From positions 62,001 to 126,000 of the forward strand of contig NZ_SZUU01000011.1 in assembly GCF_019583405.1 (NCBI RefSeq): a stretch of 64,000 nt of DNA. The letters are read 5' to 3'. Positions 25,423-33,304 of the stretch are shown here, one piece after another. The DNA is from Bacteroides fragilis (GTDB lineage: Bacteria > Bacteroidota > Bacteroidia > Bacteroidales > Bacteroidaceae). Below the pieces are notes generated by a model. That model was not told the DNA's origin and ran no database searches. It worked only from the letters and a program-made list of their open reading frames with translations. A program made the translations under genes and the position numbers. Each line of letters begins with the position of its first letter. The stretch's first letter is position 1.

Positions 25423-25480
25423 GTAGTCGGAAGCCGATAGCCTGGTGTTTGTTGTTCTCCAGCTACTGGCTTCTGACTAC
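25423..25480 (+). other. Long imperfect hairpin between rluB and asnS
   Basis: GTAGTCGGAAGCC pairs with GGCTTCTGACTAC (one G-U), and an inner GATAGCCTGG partly pairs with CCAGCTAC. It is followed by TATATATAAT, not a T-run. It ends 30 bases before asnS and may act as a weak terminator or RNA-processing site. Confidence 0.6.
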
Positions 25481-25510
25481 TATATATAATAATGTATATA
25501 AAATAGTTTT

Positions 25511-26914
25511 ATGGAAAAGATTAGTAGAACAAAAATTGTCGACCTGATAAAGCGTGAAGATTTTGGCGCTATGGTCAATGTGAAAGGATGGGTTCGCACC
25601 CGCAGAGGTAGCAAACAAGTTAACTTTATCGCACTGAATGACGGTTCTACAATAAATAATGTGCAGGTCGTAGTCGATCTGGCAAACTTTAATGAAGAGA
25701 TGCTGAAGCAAATCACTACCGGCGCTTGTCTGAGCGTGAACGGTGTATTGACGGAGTCGGTAGGTTCCGGTCAGAAGGCTGAAGTGCAAGCTCGTGAGAT
25801 TGAAGTGCTGGGTGCTTGTGACAATACATATCCGCTACAGAAGAAAGGCCACTCAATGGAGTTCTTGCGTGAGATTGCTCATTTGCGTCCACGTACGAAT
25901 ACTTTTGGAGCAGTATTCCGTATTCGTCATAATATGGCTATTGCCATCCATAAATTCTTTCATGAAAAGGGATTCTTCTATTTTCATACCCCCATCATTA
26001 CGGGATCTGACTGTGAAGGTGCAGGACAGATGTTCCAAGTGACTACCATGAACTTGTATGACCTGAAAAAAGATGAAAATGGCTCTATCATATACGATGA
26101 CGACTTCTTTGGCAAACAGGCCAGCTTGACTGTTTCCGGTCAGCTTGAAGGCGAATTGGCTGCCACTGCTCTCGGAGCTATCTATACGTTCGGTCCTACT
26201 TTCCGTGCAGAAAATTCTAACACTCCGCGCCATTTGGCTGAGTTCTGGATGATCGAACCGGAAGTGGCTTTCAACGAAATTCAGGAGAATATGGATTTGG
26301 CTGAAGAGTTCATTAAATATTGTGTGAAGTGGGCTTTGGATAACTGTGCCGACGATGTGAAGTTCCTGAACGACATGTTCGACAAGGGGCTGATAGAACG
26401 TCTGGAAGGTGTACTGAAAGAAGACTTTGTGCGTTTGCCATATACGGAAGGTATCAAGATCCTGGAAGAAGCTGTTGCCAAAGGACATAAGTTCGAGTTC
26501 CCGGTTTATTGGGGAGTTGACTTGGCTTCTGAACATGAACGTTATCTGGTGGAAGACCACTTTAAACGTCCGGTGATCTTGACCGATTATCCAAAGGAAA
26601 TAAAGGCATTCTATATGAAACAGAATGAAGACGGCAAAACTGTACGCGCCATGGATGTGCTTTTCCCGAAGATAGGAGAGATTATCGGTGGTTCGGAACG
26701 TGAGTCGGATTACAATAAGTTGATGACACGTATCGAAGAGATGCATATTCCGATGAAGGATATGTGGTGGTATCTGGATACCCGTAAGTTCGGTACTTGT
26801 CCGCACTCCGGATTCGGACTGGGATTTGAGCGCTTATTGCTCTTTGTAACCGGGATGTCTAATATCCGTGATGTAATTCCATTCCCGCGCACTCCGCGTA
26901 ATGCCGATTTTTGA
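25511..26914 (+). CDS. asnS: Asparaginyl-tRNA synthetase
   Basis: A 467-residue class IIb synthetase that charges tRNA-Asn. Residues 10-110 are the OB-fold anticodon-binding domain (VNVKGWVRTRRGSKQVNFIALNDGS). The catalytic core has class II motif 2 (FGPTFRAENSNTPRHLAEFWMIEPE near 217-241) and motif 3 (GFGLGFERLLLFVTGMSNIRD near 438-458), ending PFPRTPRNADF. The AsnRS rather than AspRS assignment follows from these motifs and the PRNADF end. The insertion sequence starts 38 bases after its stop. Confidence 0.97.
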   Translation: MEKISRTKIVDLIKREDFGAMVNVKGWVRTRRGSKQVNFIALNDGSTINNVQVVVDLANFNEEMLKQITTGACLSVNGVLTESVGSGQKAEVQAREIEVLGACDNTYPLQKKGHSMEFLREIAHLRPRTNTFGAVFRIRHNMAIAIHKFFHEKGFFYFHTPIITGSDCEGAGQMFQVTTMNLYDLKKDENGSIIYDDDFFGKQASLTVSGQLEGELAATALGAIYTFGPTFRAENSNTPRHLAEFWMIEPEVAFNEIQENMDLAEEFIKYCVKWALDNCADDVKFLNDMFDKGLIERLEGVLKEDFVRLPYTEGIKILEEAVAKGHKFEFPVYWGVDLASEHERYLVEDHFKRPVILTDYPKEIKAFYMKQNEDGKTVRAMDVLFPKIGEIIGGSERESDYNKLMTRIEEMHIPMKDMWWYLDTRKFGTCPHSGFGLGFERLLLFVTGMSNIRDVIPFPRTPRNADF

Positions 26915-26952
26915 TGAATCATACCTGAATATTTATACAAATGATAAGAAGG

Positions 26953-26984
26953 GGTTGTGTCAAAACGTTGGCACAACCTTTTTT
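26953..26984 (+). repeat. Left terminal inverted repeat of the IS
   Basis: Starts GGTTGTGTCAAAACG and ends CACAACCTTTTTT; exact reverse complement of 28761-28792. The end is itself a dyad (GGTTGTG / CACAACC, 12-base loop) followed by seven T, so it also looks like a terminator for transcription coming from asnS. Confidence 0.93.
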
Positions 26985-27001
26985 TATAGTTTACAGTTCT
27001 G

Positions 27002-28678
27002 CTATATTTTCTTTTGCCTATGCTGCTTTTTTTCATCCATTTGGCAACAAGTTGCTATATTCCAATTATACCGGGTTATAAATAGTCCGATAAACATATA
27101 TTTGACAACTGTAATGAGCCCCTTCCCTGCTTTTAGCAGTTTAGCACACATTTTTTTGATATTAAAGGCTATAGCAAAGAAAGCAAAGTCCATTGTAACC
27201 TTGTCTTCTCCAACATGCCGGAAGCGTCGGTATGCCATGTTGTATTTCATTTGTCCAAACACAGCCTCCGGTTCTACACACCTCCTGCCTCTATGCTTGA
27301 TACCTTCTTCTGAGAGCAGCCTTTCCCGCGCCTGCCGTTTGTATTGATTTAACCGGTGGTTGACTTCTATAATACGGTTCCCCCGGGCTTTAAAACAACT
27401 GCCACGCAAAGGGCAACCTTCGCATCTTTTTGCTTTATACCGGGCACTTTCGGTGATGTATCCGCCCGCTGTTTTGTCACATTTGGTTCCTATACGGTTC
27501 ATGTGCTGTCCCATAGGGCAAACGTAATAATCCTCTTCCGCATTGTAATGGAGACTTTCCGCCTGGAATGGATTGGGAGTATAATGGGGACGCTGTTCTT
27601 TATGAAAGTAGTTGTACTTGACAAAGGCTTCTATCCCATTCTCCTGCATGAACCGGTAATTTTCTTCCGAGCCGTAACCGGAGTCTGCCACACCGATACT
27701 GGGTAAGCGGTTATAGCGGTGCCGGAAGGAGTGGAAAAAAGGTATGAGGGTCAGTGTATCGGTAGGGTTGGGAAACAGCCGGAAGTCTATGATGAATTGG
27801 TTCTGGGTACCTGTTTGCAGATTATATCCGGGCTTGGTCTGCCCGTTCCTCATGGCGTCTTCTTTCATGCGCATGAATGTGGCATCAGGATCGGTTTTAG
27901 AATAGGAATTACGTTCCCCCAGGGTATCAAGGTGATTATCGTATTCTAGCAGCTTATCACGGTACCCCTCGAGTTCCCTGATCTGTTTCTTCTTTTCGCG
28001 CAGGGCTTTCTTTTGTTCCTTATCCTTTGTTATCGGGTGGTGTTCCAGGGCTTCTTTAAGTTCATCCACTATGTCTGAGAGCATGGAGGGAGTGAATTGA
28101 ACGGGCGTGTCTTGTACGGAGTTCTCCTGTGCAATGGCCTCATTCACCTGCTCCAGAAGGATGCGAATCTTATCCATCAGCTTTGGACGGTTCCTTTCGA
28201 CAGTCTTGCGCCAGACAAAAGTATATTTGTTGGCTTTGGACTCAATCTTGGTGCCATCGATATACTCCACGTTAAGACTGATGAAACCTTTATCGGCAAG
28301 GACAAGAACCAATTGCGTGAATACGGTATTTATTTCCTCTTTTACACGATTACGGAAACGGTTGATGGTAATAAAATCCGGATGCTCGTTGCCGGAAAGC
28401 CAGATATAATGAATATCACGCAAAAGAAGACTCTCTATTTTACGGCACGAATAGATATTGTTCATATAGGCGTAGATAATCACCTTAAGCATCATTTTAG
28501 GATGATAAGGACAACGACCGGTTGCCTTATAAAGCTTCTTGAAATTATCAAGATTGAGATTATCTACAATAGCATTGACAATGCGCACCGGGGCGTTCGC
28601 AGCTATGTTTTCATCAATTCTTTGTGGAAAAAGAACGGTTTGGTTGGGAATGTAAGGACGAAAATGTAACTTTGCCAT
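27002..28678 (-). CDS. IS1182-family transposase
   Basis: 558 residues from the ATG at 28678, where the protein begins MAKLHFRPYIPNQTVLFP as in this family; the frame is open 37 codons further upstream but that part runs into the terminal repeat. Residues 45-120 are a DUF772-type N-terminal domain (YHPKMMLKVIIYAYMNNIYSCRKIE). The DDE catalytic region includes YIDGTKIESKANKY near 159 and a GVADSGYGSEENYRFM segment near 340. A cysteine cluster (CEGCPLRGSC) and RGRRCVEPEAVFGQMKYNM near 490 follow. Intact, so the element may be active. Confidence 0.93.
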   Translation of the reverse strand: MAKLHFRPYIPNQTVLFPQRIDENIAANAPVRIVNAIVDNLNLDNFKKLYKATGRCPYHPKMMLKVIIYAYMNNIYSCRKIESLLLRDIHYIWLSGNEHPDFITINRFRNRVKEEINTVFTQLVLVLADKGFISLNVEYIDGTKIESKANKYTFVWRKTVERNRPKLMDKIRILLEQVNEAIAQENSVQDTPVQFTPSMLSDIVDELKEALEHHPITKDKEQKKALREKKKQIRELEGYRDKLLEYDNHLDTLGERNSYSKTDPDATFMRMKEDAMRNGQTKPGYNLQTGTQNQFIIDFRLFPNPTDTLTLIPFFHSFRHRYNRLPSIGVADSGYGSEENYRFMQENGIEAFVKYNYFHKEQRPHYTPNPFQAESLHYNAEEDYYVCPMGQHMNRIGTKCDKTAGGYITESARYKAKRCEGCPLRGSCFKARGNRIIEVNHRLNQYKRQARERLLSEEGIKHRGRRCVEPEAVFGQMKYNMAYRRFRHVGEDKVTMDFAFFAIAFNIKKMCAKLLKAGKGLITVVKYMFIGLFITRYNWNIATCCQMDEKKQHRQKKI

Positions 28679-28760
28679 AACGAAAACTTTATGCCTAAAG
28701 TTACAAAAACTTTGGGTAATAACAAAGCCCGGGCTTGAGAAAGTCTGGGCTTTGTGCAGA

Positions 28761-28792
28761 AAAAAGGTTGTGCCAACGTTTTGACACAACCT
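28761..28792 (-). repeat. Right terminal inverted repeat of the IS
   Basis: Mirror copy of the left end; on the minus strand it reads as a hairpin plus T-run directed into the element. Confidence 0.93.
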
Positions 28793-28835
28793 CTTTTTTA
28801 TGTCTTAAGATTGCTTATTTTATAAAAGAAATCTT

Positions 28836-28843
28836 TATATTTG
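28836..28843 (+). promoter_or_regulatory. Probable -7 box of the DUF4488 gene
   Basis: TATATTTG, with TTGC 21 bases upstream as an imperfect -33 box; it lies outside the IS end and about 45 bases before the start codon. Confidence 0.5.
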
Positions 28844-28886
28844 TGACAGACAGACGAATTAAAGTGTTAACTAAAATCGTACAGAT

Positions 28887-29375
28887 ATGAAAAAACTTTA
28901 TTTTTTTACCATGCTGGCGGCAATGCTGTTTGCGGTAACGAATGTGATGGCACAAAAGGGTAACTTTAAGCCTGCTAATCTGAAAGGAATCTGGCAATTG
29001 TGCCATTATGTTTCAGAGAGTCCGGATGCTCCGGGAGTGCTTAAACCGAGTAACACTTTCAAAGTGCTGAGTGATGATGGAAGAATTGTGAACTTTACGA
29101 TTCGTCCGGGATCGGATGCTATTATAACCGGCTATGGCAGCTATGAACAGTTGTCGGATCATACTTATGCTGAAAGTATTGAAAAGAATATTCATTTGCC
29201 GATGCTCGATAATCAGGATAACGTTCTTACTTTTGAACTTATCGATGATAAGATCTTGCATCTTAAATATTTTATAGAGAAGGACCTGAATGGTAATGAA
29301 TTGAACTGCTGGTATAATGAAACCTGGAAACGCATTGAGATGCCTGATAAATTCCCGGATGATATTGTAAGATAA
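28887..29375 (+). CDS. DUF4488-type secreted lipocalin-like protein
   Basis: A 162-residue protein with a signal peptide (MKKLYFFTMLAAMLFAVTNVMAQ, 23 residues) and a compact domain with the start LKGIWQLCHYVSES, which resembles the GxW opening of lipocalin-like folds, followed by strands FKVLSDDGRIVNFTI and a C-terminal YNETWKRIEMP. This fits the DUF4488 family of Bacteroides. Function unknown; probably periplasmic and ligand-binding. Single gene with its own promoter and terminator. Confidence 0.8.
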   Translation: MKKLYFFTMLAAMLFAVTNVMAQKGNFKPANLKGIWQLCHYVSESPDAPGVLKPSNTFKVLSDDGRIVNFTIRPGSDAIITGYGSYEQLSDHTYAESIEKNIHLPMLDNQDNVLTFELIDDKILHLKYFIEKDLNGNELNCWYNETWKRIEMPDKFPDDIVR

Positions 29376-29400
29376 TTCTGATTATAACAACGGATTTACG

Positions 29401-29478
29401 GACTGCAGGTAGCAAGCTGCCGATTATGCCTTGTGGCGTTGATTGAGTGGTGAATTGTTACTTGCAGTCTCTTTTTTT
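29401..29478 (+). terminator. Terminator after the DUF4488 gene
   Basis: GACTGCAGGTAGCAA pairs with TTGTTACTTGCAGTC (two G-U pairs), a long loop, then TCTTTTTTT. Confidence 0.8.
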
Positions 29479-29555
29479 GTCTGCCGGCTGCTGTTCATAG
29501 TCGATAGCTTGGTGCTCGTTATCAATCGGATAAATCCAAAAAAAGGCAGAAATAG

Positions 29556-29586
29556 TTTGCCATTTCAAAGAAAAGCCGTACTTTTG
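29556..29586 (+). promoter_or_regulatory. Promoter of the rplM-rpsI-rpsB-tsf operon
   Basis: TTTG at 29556-29559, 19-base spacer, TACTTTTG at 29579-29586: an exact consensus promoter 127 bases before rplM. Confidence 0.88.
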
Positions 29587-29592
29587 CAAGCC

Positions 29593-29712
29593 GATTATTA
29601 TCTCAAAAGGATAAGAGATTAATTCATAGCAAGTTAATCTTCCTTTGTCCGGGGAAGGTTGATAAGTGGTGAAGAAAATTTTTAGTAGTAACATTTAAAA
29701 AACAAATTAAGA
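29593..29712 (+). promoter_or_regulatory. Structured leader of rplM, possible autoregulatory RNA
   Basis: The 120-base leader contains AGATTAA (29616) pairing with TTAATCT (29634), and an overlapping second dyad AATCTTCC/GGAAGGTT at about 29636-29661. The two share bases and cannot form together, as expected of a leader that switches on binding of a ribosomal protein. The function is inference. Confidence 0.35.
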
Positions 29713-30174
29713 GTGGATACTTTAAGTTACAAGACCATTTCTGCAAACAAGGCAACTGTAACCAAAGAATGGGTTATCGTTGATGCTACAGACCAAACAT
29801 TAGGTCGTCTGGGAGCAAAAGTTGCGAAACTGTTGAGAGGAAAGTATAAACCAAACTTTACTCCTCATGTAGACTGCGGTGATAACGTTATTGTCATCAA
29901 TGCAGACAAAGTTAAATTAAGTGGTAATAAATGGAATGACAGAGTTTATTTGTCTTATACTGGCTACCCGGGTGGTCAGAGAGAAATGACTCCTGCTCGT
30001 TTGATTGCCAAACCTAACGGTGAAGACAGATTACTGAGAAAAGTAGTGAAGGGCATGCTTCCGAAGAACAGACTGGGAGCTAAGTTGCTGAGCAATATGT
30101 ATGTTTACGCAGGTAGCGAACACAAACACGATGCCCAGAACCCGAAAGCAATTGATATAAACTCACTTAAATAA
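29713..30174 (+). CDS. rplM: 50S ribosomal protein L13
   Basis: 153 residues with the L13 pattern: VTKEWVIVDATDQTLGRLGAKVAKLLRGKYKPNFTPHVDCGDNVIVINADKVKLSG and later VKGMLPKNRLGAKLLSNMYVYAGSEHKHDAQNP. The start is GTG at 29713; the next in-frame ATG is far inside the domain. L13 is an early 23S-binding assembly protein. rpsI follows after six bases. Confidence 0.97.
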   Translation: MDTLSYKTISANKATVTKEWVIVDATDQTLGRLGAKVAKLLRGKYKPNFTPHVDCGDNVIVINADKVKLSGNKWNDRVYLSYTGYPGGQREMTPARLIAKPNGEDRLLRKVVKGMLPKNRLGAKLLSNMYVYAGSEHKHDAQNPKAIDINSLK

Positions 30175-30180
30175 GATATA

Positions 30181-30567
30181 ATGGAAGTAGTAAATGCATT
30201 AGGCAGACGTAAACGTGCGATTGCACGCGTATTCGTAAGCGAAGGTACAGGAAAGATTACTATTAACAAGAGAGACCTTGCAGAGTACTTTCCATCAACT
30301 ATTCTTCAGTATGTTGTTAAACAACCATTGAACAAACTTGGTGTTGCTGAGAAGTATGACATCAAAGTAAATTTGTGTGGTGGTGGTTTTACAGGTCAGT
30401 CTCAGGCTTTGCGTTTAGCTATTGCCCGTGCACTGGTTAAGATCAACGCTGAAGATAAGCCGGCTCTTCGTTCTGAAGGCTTCATGACACGTGATCCGCG
30501 TTCTGTTGAACGTAAGAAACCGGGTCAGCCGAAAGCTCGTAGAAGATTCCAGTTCAGCAAGCGTTAA
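30181..30567 (+). CDS. rpsI: 30S ribosomal protein S9
   Basis: 128 residues; begins MEVVNALGRRKRAIARVFV and ends RKKPGQPKARRRFQFSKR, the basic S9 tail that reaches the decoding site with a C-terminal Lys-Arg. Six bases after rplM; classic L13-S9 pair. Confidence 0.97.
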   Translation: MEVVNALGRRKRAIARVFVSEGTGKITINKRDLAEYFPSTILQYVVKQPLNKLGVAEKYDIKVNLCGGGFTGQSQALRLAIARALVKINAEDKPALRSEGFMTRDPRSVERKKPGQPKARRRFQFSKR

Positions 30568-30684
30568 TGGGCTGCCTGGCGGAATATGTTTAGTATCTAA
30601 ACTACCGGGACTCTTAAACAGGCTACCCGGCGGTTGGTTTAGAAAAAACAAAAAAGAAAGTAAACGATTTAAAGAAAAAACAAG

Positions 30685-31521
30685 ATGTCAAGAACAAATT
30701 TTGATACATTACTGGAAGCCGGTTGCCACTTCGGACACCTTAAAAGAAAGTGGAACCCTGCAATGGCTCCTTATATTTTCATGGAACGCAATGGTATTCA
30801 TATCATTGACCTCCACAAAACTGTTGCAAAAGTTGACGAAGCTGCAGAAGCTTTGAAACAGATTGCAAAATCAGGCAAGAAAGTCCTTTTTGTTGCTACT
30901 AAAAAACAAGCTAAACAGGTGGTTGCTGAAAAAGCTGCATCTGTAAACATGCCTTATGTTATCGAACGTTGGCCGGGTGGTATGTTGACTAACTTCCCTA
31001 CTATCCGTAAGGCAGTGAAGAAGATGACTACAATCGACAAGCTGACAGCTGATGGTACTTACTCAAACTTGTCTAAGAGAGAAGTTCTTCAGATTTCTCG
31101 TCAGCGTGCTAAATTGGACAAGACTTTGGGCTCTATCGCTGACCTGACTCGTCTGCCGTCTGCACTGTTCGTTATCGACGTAATGAAAGAAAATATCGCT
31201 GTTCGCGAAGCTAACCGTTTGGGTATCCCTGTATTTGGTATCGTTGATACTAACTCAGATCCTACAAATATCGACTTCGTTATTCCGGCAAATGATGACG
31301 CTACTAAATCAGTAGAAGTTATTCTCGATGCTTGCTGCGCTGCAATGATCGAAGGTCTGGAAGAAAGAAAAGCTGAGAAGATCGATATGGAAGCTGCCGG
31401 TGAAGCTCCTGCTAACAAAGGCAAGAAGAAATCAGCTAAGGCAAGACTCGATAAATCTGACGAAGAAGCAATCAATGCAGCTAAAGCTGCTGCTTTCCTG
31501 AAGGAAGACGAAGAGGCTTAA
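30685..31521 (+). CDS. rpsB: 30S ribosomal protein S2
   Basis: 278 residues: FDTLLEAGCHFGHLKRKWNP at 5-24, IIDLHKTV, FVATKKQAKQVV, VIERWPGGMLTNFPTIRK and DTNSDPTNIDFVIPANDDA. The C-terminal 45 residues are an Ala/Lys/Glu-rich extension. The 117-base gap after rpsI has repeated CCGGG-type motifs (CTACCGGGA and CTACCCGGCGG) and may hold leader structure. S2 is essential for 30S assembly. Confidence 0.97.
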   Translation: MSRTNFDTLLEAGCHFGHLKRKWNPAMAPYIFMERNGIHIIDLHKTVAKVDEAAEALKQIAKSGKKVLFVATKKQAKQVVAEKAASVNMPYVIERWPGGMLTNFPTIRKAVKKMTTIDKLTADGTYSNLSKREVLQISRQRAKLDKTLGSIADLTRLPSALFVIDVMKENIAVREANRLGIPVFGIVDTNSDPTNIDFVIPANDDATKSVEVILDACCAAMIEGLEERKAEKIDMEAAGEAPANKGKKKSAKARLDKSDEEAINAAKAAAFLKEDEEA

Positions 31522-31527
31522 TATAAT

Positions 31528-31599
31528 AATGTGCCAATTTGCTAATGTGCCGGTGCGCCTGTAAGGGTGTTGGCATTTTGATTGGCAGATTGGCACATT
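31528..31599 (+). other. Long imperfect hairpin between rpsB and tsf
   Basis: AATGTGCCAAT pairs perfectly with ATTGGCACATT, and the inner arms (TTGCTAATGTGCC against GGCATTTTGATTGGCAG) pair partly. TTTTGTTT follows. It could attenuate transcription between S2 and EF-Ts. Confidence 0.6.
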
Positions 31600-31643
31600 T
31601 TGTTTATTCAAACGATTATTCATTTTAAAATATAAAAGATATT

Positions 31644-32636
31644 ATGGCTGTAACAATGGCTGATATAACCAAGCTCCGTAAAATGACCGGTGCTGGTATG
31701 ATGGACTGCAAGAACGCATTGACTGAAGCTGAAGGCGATTTCGACAAAGCAATGAAGATTATTCGCGAAAAAGGACAGGCAGTTGCTGCAAAACGTTCTG
31801 ACCGTGAAGCTTCTGAAGGTTGTGTTCTGGTAAAAGTTGAAAATGGCTTTGGTGCTATCATCGCTTTGAAGTGCGAAACCGACTTCGTTGCTCAGAATGC
31901 TGATTTCGTGAAACTCACTCAGGATATTCTGGACGCTGCTGTAGCTAACAAGTGCAAAACTCTGGAAGAAGTTTTGGCTCTTCCGATGGGTGACGCTACT
32001 GTTGCTCAGGCTGTAACAGACAGAAGCGGTATTACCGGTGAAAAGATGGAATTGGATGGCTACATGGTTCTGGAAGGTGCTACAATTTCTGCTTACAACC
32101 ATATGAACAGAAACGGCCTTTGCACTATGGTTGCTTTCAATAAGAATGTTGACGAACAGCTGGCTAAGCAAGTGGCTATGCAGGTTGCTGCTATGAATCC
32201 GATTGCAGTTGACGAGGATGGTGTTTCTGAAGAAGTGAAGCAGAAGGAAATCGAAGTTGCCATTGAGAAGACAAAAGTTGAACAGGTACAGAAGGCTGTA
32301 GAAGCTGCTCTGAAGAAAGCCAATATCAATCCGGCTCATGTGGACAGCGAAGACCACATGGAAAGCAATATGGCTAAAGGCTGGATTACAGCCGAAGATG
32401 TTGCGAAGGCAAAAGAAATCATTGCTACTGTTTCTGCTGAAAAGGCTGCAAATATGCCTGAACAAATGATTCAGAATATTGCTAAAGGACGTTTGGGCAA
32501 GTTCTTAAAGGAAGTTTGCTTGCTGAATCAGGAAGACATCATGGATGCCAAGAAGACAGTGAGAGAAGTGTTGAAAGAAGCTGATCCTGAATTGAAGGTC
32601 GTTGACTTCAAACGTTTCACTTTGAGAGCTGAATAA
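31644..32636 (+). CDS. tsf: Elongation factor Ts
   Basis: 330 residues; EF-Ts regenerates EF-Tu-GTP. N-terminal UBA-like domain DITKLRKMTGAGMMDCKNALTEAEGDFDKAMKIIREKG at 7-44, then the core signature ALKCETDFVAQNADFVKL near 75-92. The length and C-terminal extension (LKEVCLLNQEDIMDAKKTVREVLKE) match Bacteroidetes EF-Ts. Last gene of the ribosomal operon, ended by a strong terminator. Confidence 0.97.
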   Translation: MAVTMADITKLRKMTGAGMMDCKNALTEAEGDFDKAMKIIREKGQAVAAKRSDREASEGCVLVKVENGFGAIIALKCETDFVAQNADFVKLTQDILDAAVANKCKTLEEVLALPMGDATVAQAVTDRSGITGEKMELDGYMVLEGATISAYNHMNRNGLCTMVAFNKNVDEQLAKQVAMQVAAMNPIAVDEDGVSEEVKQKEIEVAIEKTKVEQVQKAVEAALKKANINPAHVDSEDHMESNMAKGWITAEDVAKAKEIIATVSAEKAANMPEQMIQNIAKGRLGKFLKEVCLLNQEDIMDAKKTVREVLKEADPELKVVDFKRFTLRAE

Positions 32637-32660
32637 TCTTAAGGAATCAAGTATATAGAA

Positions 32661-32695
32661 ACGGCCGCACAGAAACTCTGTAGCGGCCGTTTTTT
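32661..32695 (+). terminator. Terminator after tsf
   Basis: ACGGCCGC pairs with GCGGCCGT, with additional ACAG/CTGT pairing in the loop, followed by TTTTTT. It lies between tsf and the convergent SUI1 gene and may serve both. Confidence 0.92.
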
Positions 32696-32771
32696 GTGGC
32701 TGTCCATAATGTTGCGGTTCTCTGTTTATACAGAATCCGGGACAGTGCTTTTGTGCATAAAGTGAATGGAT

Positions 32772-33122
32772 TTATCCTCCTACTGCTTTTGTTTTCGTAT
32801 ACCCTTCTTTCTTCAGCAGTTCTACTATTTTTTGTTTGAAGTCTCCCTGTATGATCATCTCTCCATCTTTGGCCGATCCGCCTACTCCGCATTTCGTCTT
32901 GAGGAGTTTTCCTAAATCTTTCAGGTCGTTCTCGGTGCCGACAAAGCCGGTAATCAGGGTTACGACTTTACCGCCCCGGTTCTTCCGGTCCAACTGTACC
33001 CGTAAGTTCTGTTGTGGCGGTTCCAGGGTTACTTGCTCTTCGTCATCATCCATTTCGTAATTATAATCCGGGTTAGTGGAGTAAACCACGTTCAGCCGGT
33101 CTTTCCAATCGCTGTTCTTCAT
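32772..33122 (-). CDS. SUI1/YciH-family translation factor
   Basis: 116 residues. The C-terminal 75 residues form a SUI1/eIF1 domain: LRVQLDRKNRGGKVVTLITGFVGTENDLKDLGKLLKTKCGVGGSAKDGEMIIQGDFKQKIVELLKKEGY. The N-terminal 40 residues are acidic and linker-like. Bacterial YciH proteins influence start-codon fidelity; the role in Bacteroides is not established. Convergent with tsf and divergent from rex. Confidence 0.93.
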   Translation of the reverse strand: MKNSDWKDRLNVVYSTNPDYNYEMDDDEEQVTLEPPQQNLRVQLDRKNRGGKVVTLITGFVGTENDLKDLGKLLKTKCGVGGSAKDGEMIIQGDFKQKIVELLKKEGYTKTKAVGG

Positions 33123-33145
33123 TTTTCCAGTCTATTAATTAAGCT

Positions 33146-33177
33146 CAAAAATAATATATTGTTCCGAACCTTGCAAA
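33146..33177 (-). promoter_or_regulatory. Promoter of the SUI1-family gene
   Basis: On the minus strand: TTTG at 33177-33174, 20-base spacer, TATTTTTG at 33153-33146. Both boxes are exact; the gene starts about 24 bases further on. Confidence 0.82.
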
Positions 33178-33262
33178 CTCTTAAGTGTCCCCGGGCGTTT
33201 TTGTATGTAGAAATTATGTTAAGCTTCTATGACATCCTTATGGCATTTCGGAAAAAATAGTG

Positions 33263-33270
33263 TAATTTTG
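33263..33270 (+). promoter_or_regulatory. Probable -7 box of rex
   Basis: TAATTTTG, 35 bases before the rex ATG; no convincing -33 box. No Rex operator dyad is evident. Confidence 0.45.
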
Positions 33271-33304
33271 TCAATCGCTAATGTAAAAGCAGAATGAAGT
33301 GACT

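Larger units (their letters stand above)
26953..28792 (-). mobile_element. IS1182-type insertion sequence, complete
   Basis: 1840 bp bounded by perfect 32-bp inverted repeats, with one intact transposase gene on the minus strand. Each end carries GGTTGTG...CACAACC followed by a T-run, pointing inward. No clear target duplication is visible in the flanks. The element sits between asnS and a DUF4488 gene and does not interrupt a gene. Confidence 0.93.

Noticed and set aside
25853..26806. 317-codon minus-strand frame opposite asnS
   Set aside because: Shadow of the asnS frame; asnS motifs are intact and the antisense product shows no domain.
26941..28800. Target-site duplication of the IS
   Set aside because: Flanks (GATAAGAAGG on the left, TCTTTTTTATG on the right) show no convincing direct repeat.
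31620..32465. 281-codon minus-strand frame opposite tsf
   Set aside because: Antisense shadow of a highly expressed gene; rich in Ser/Phe/His as expected from reversed codons.
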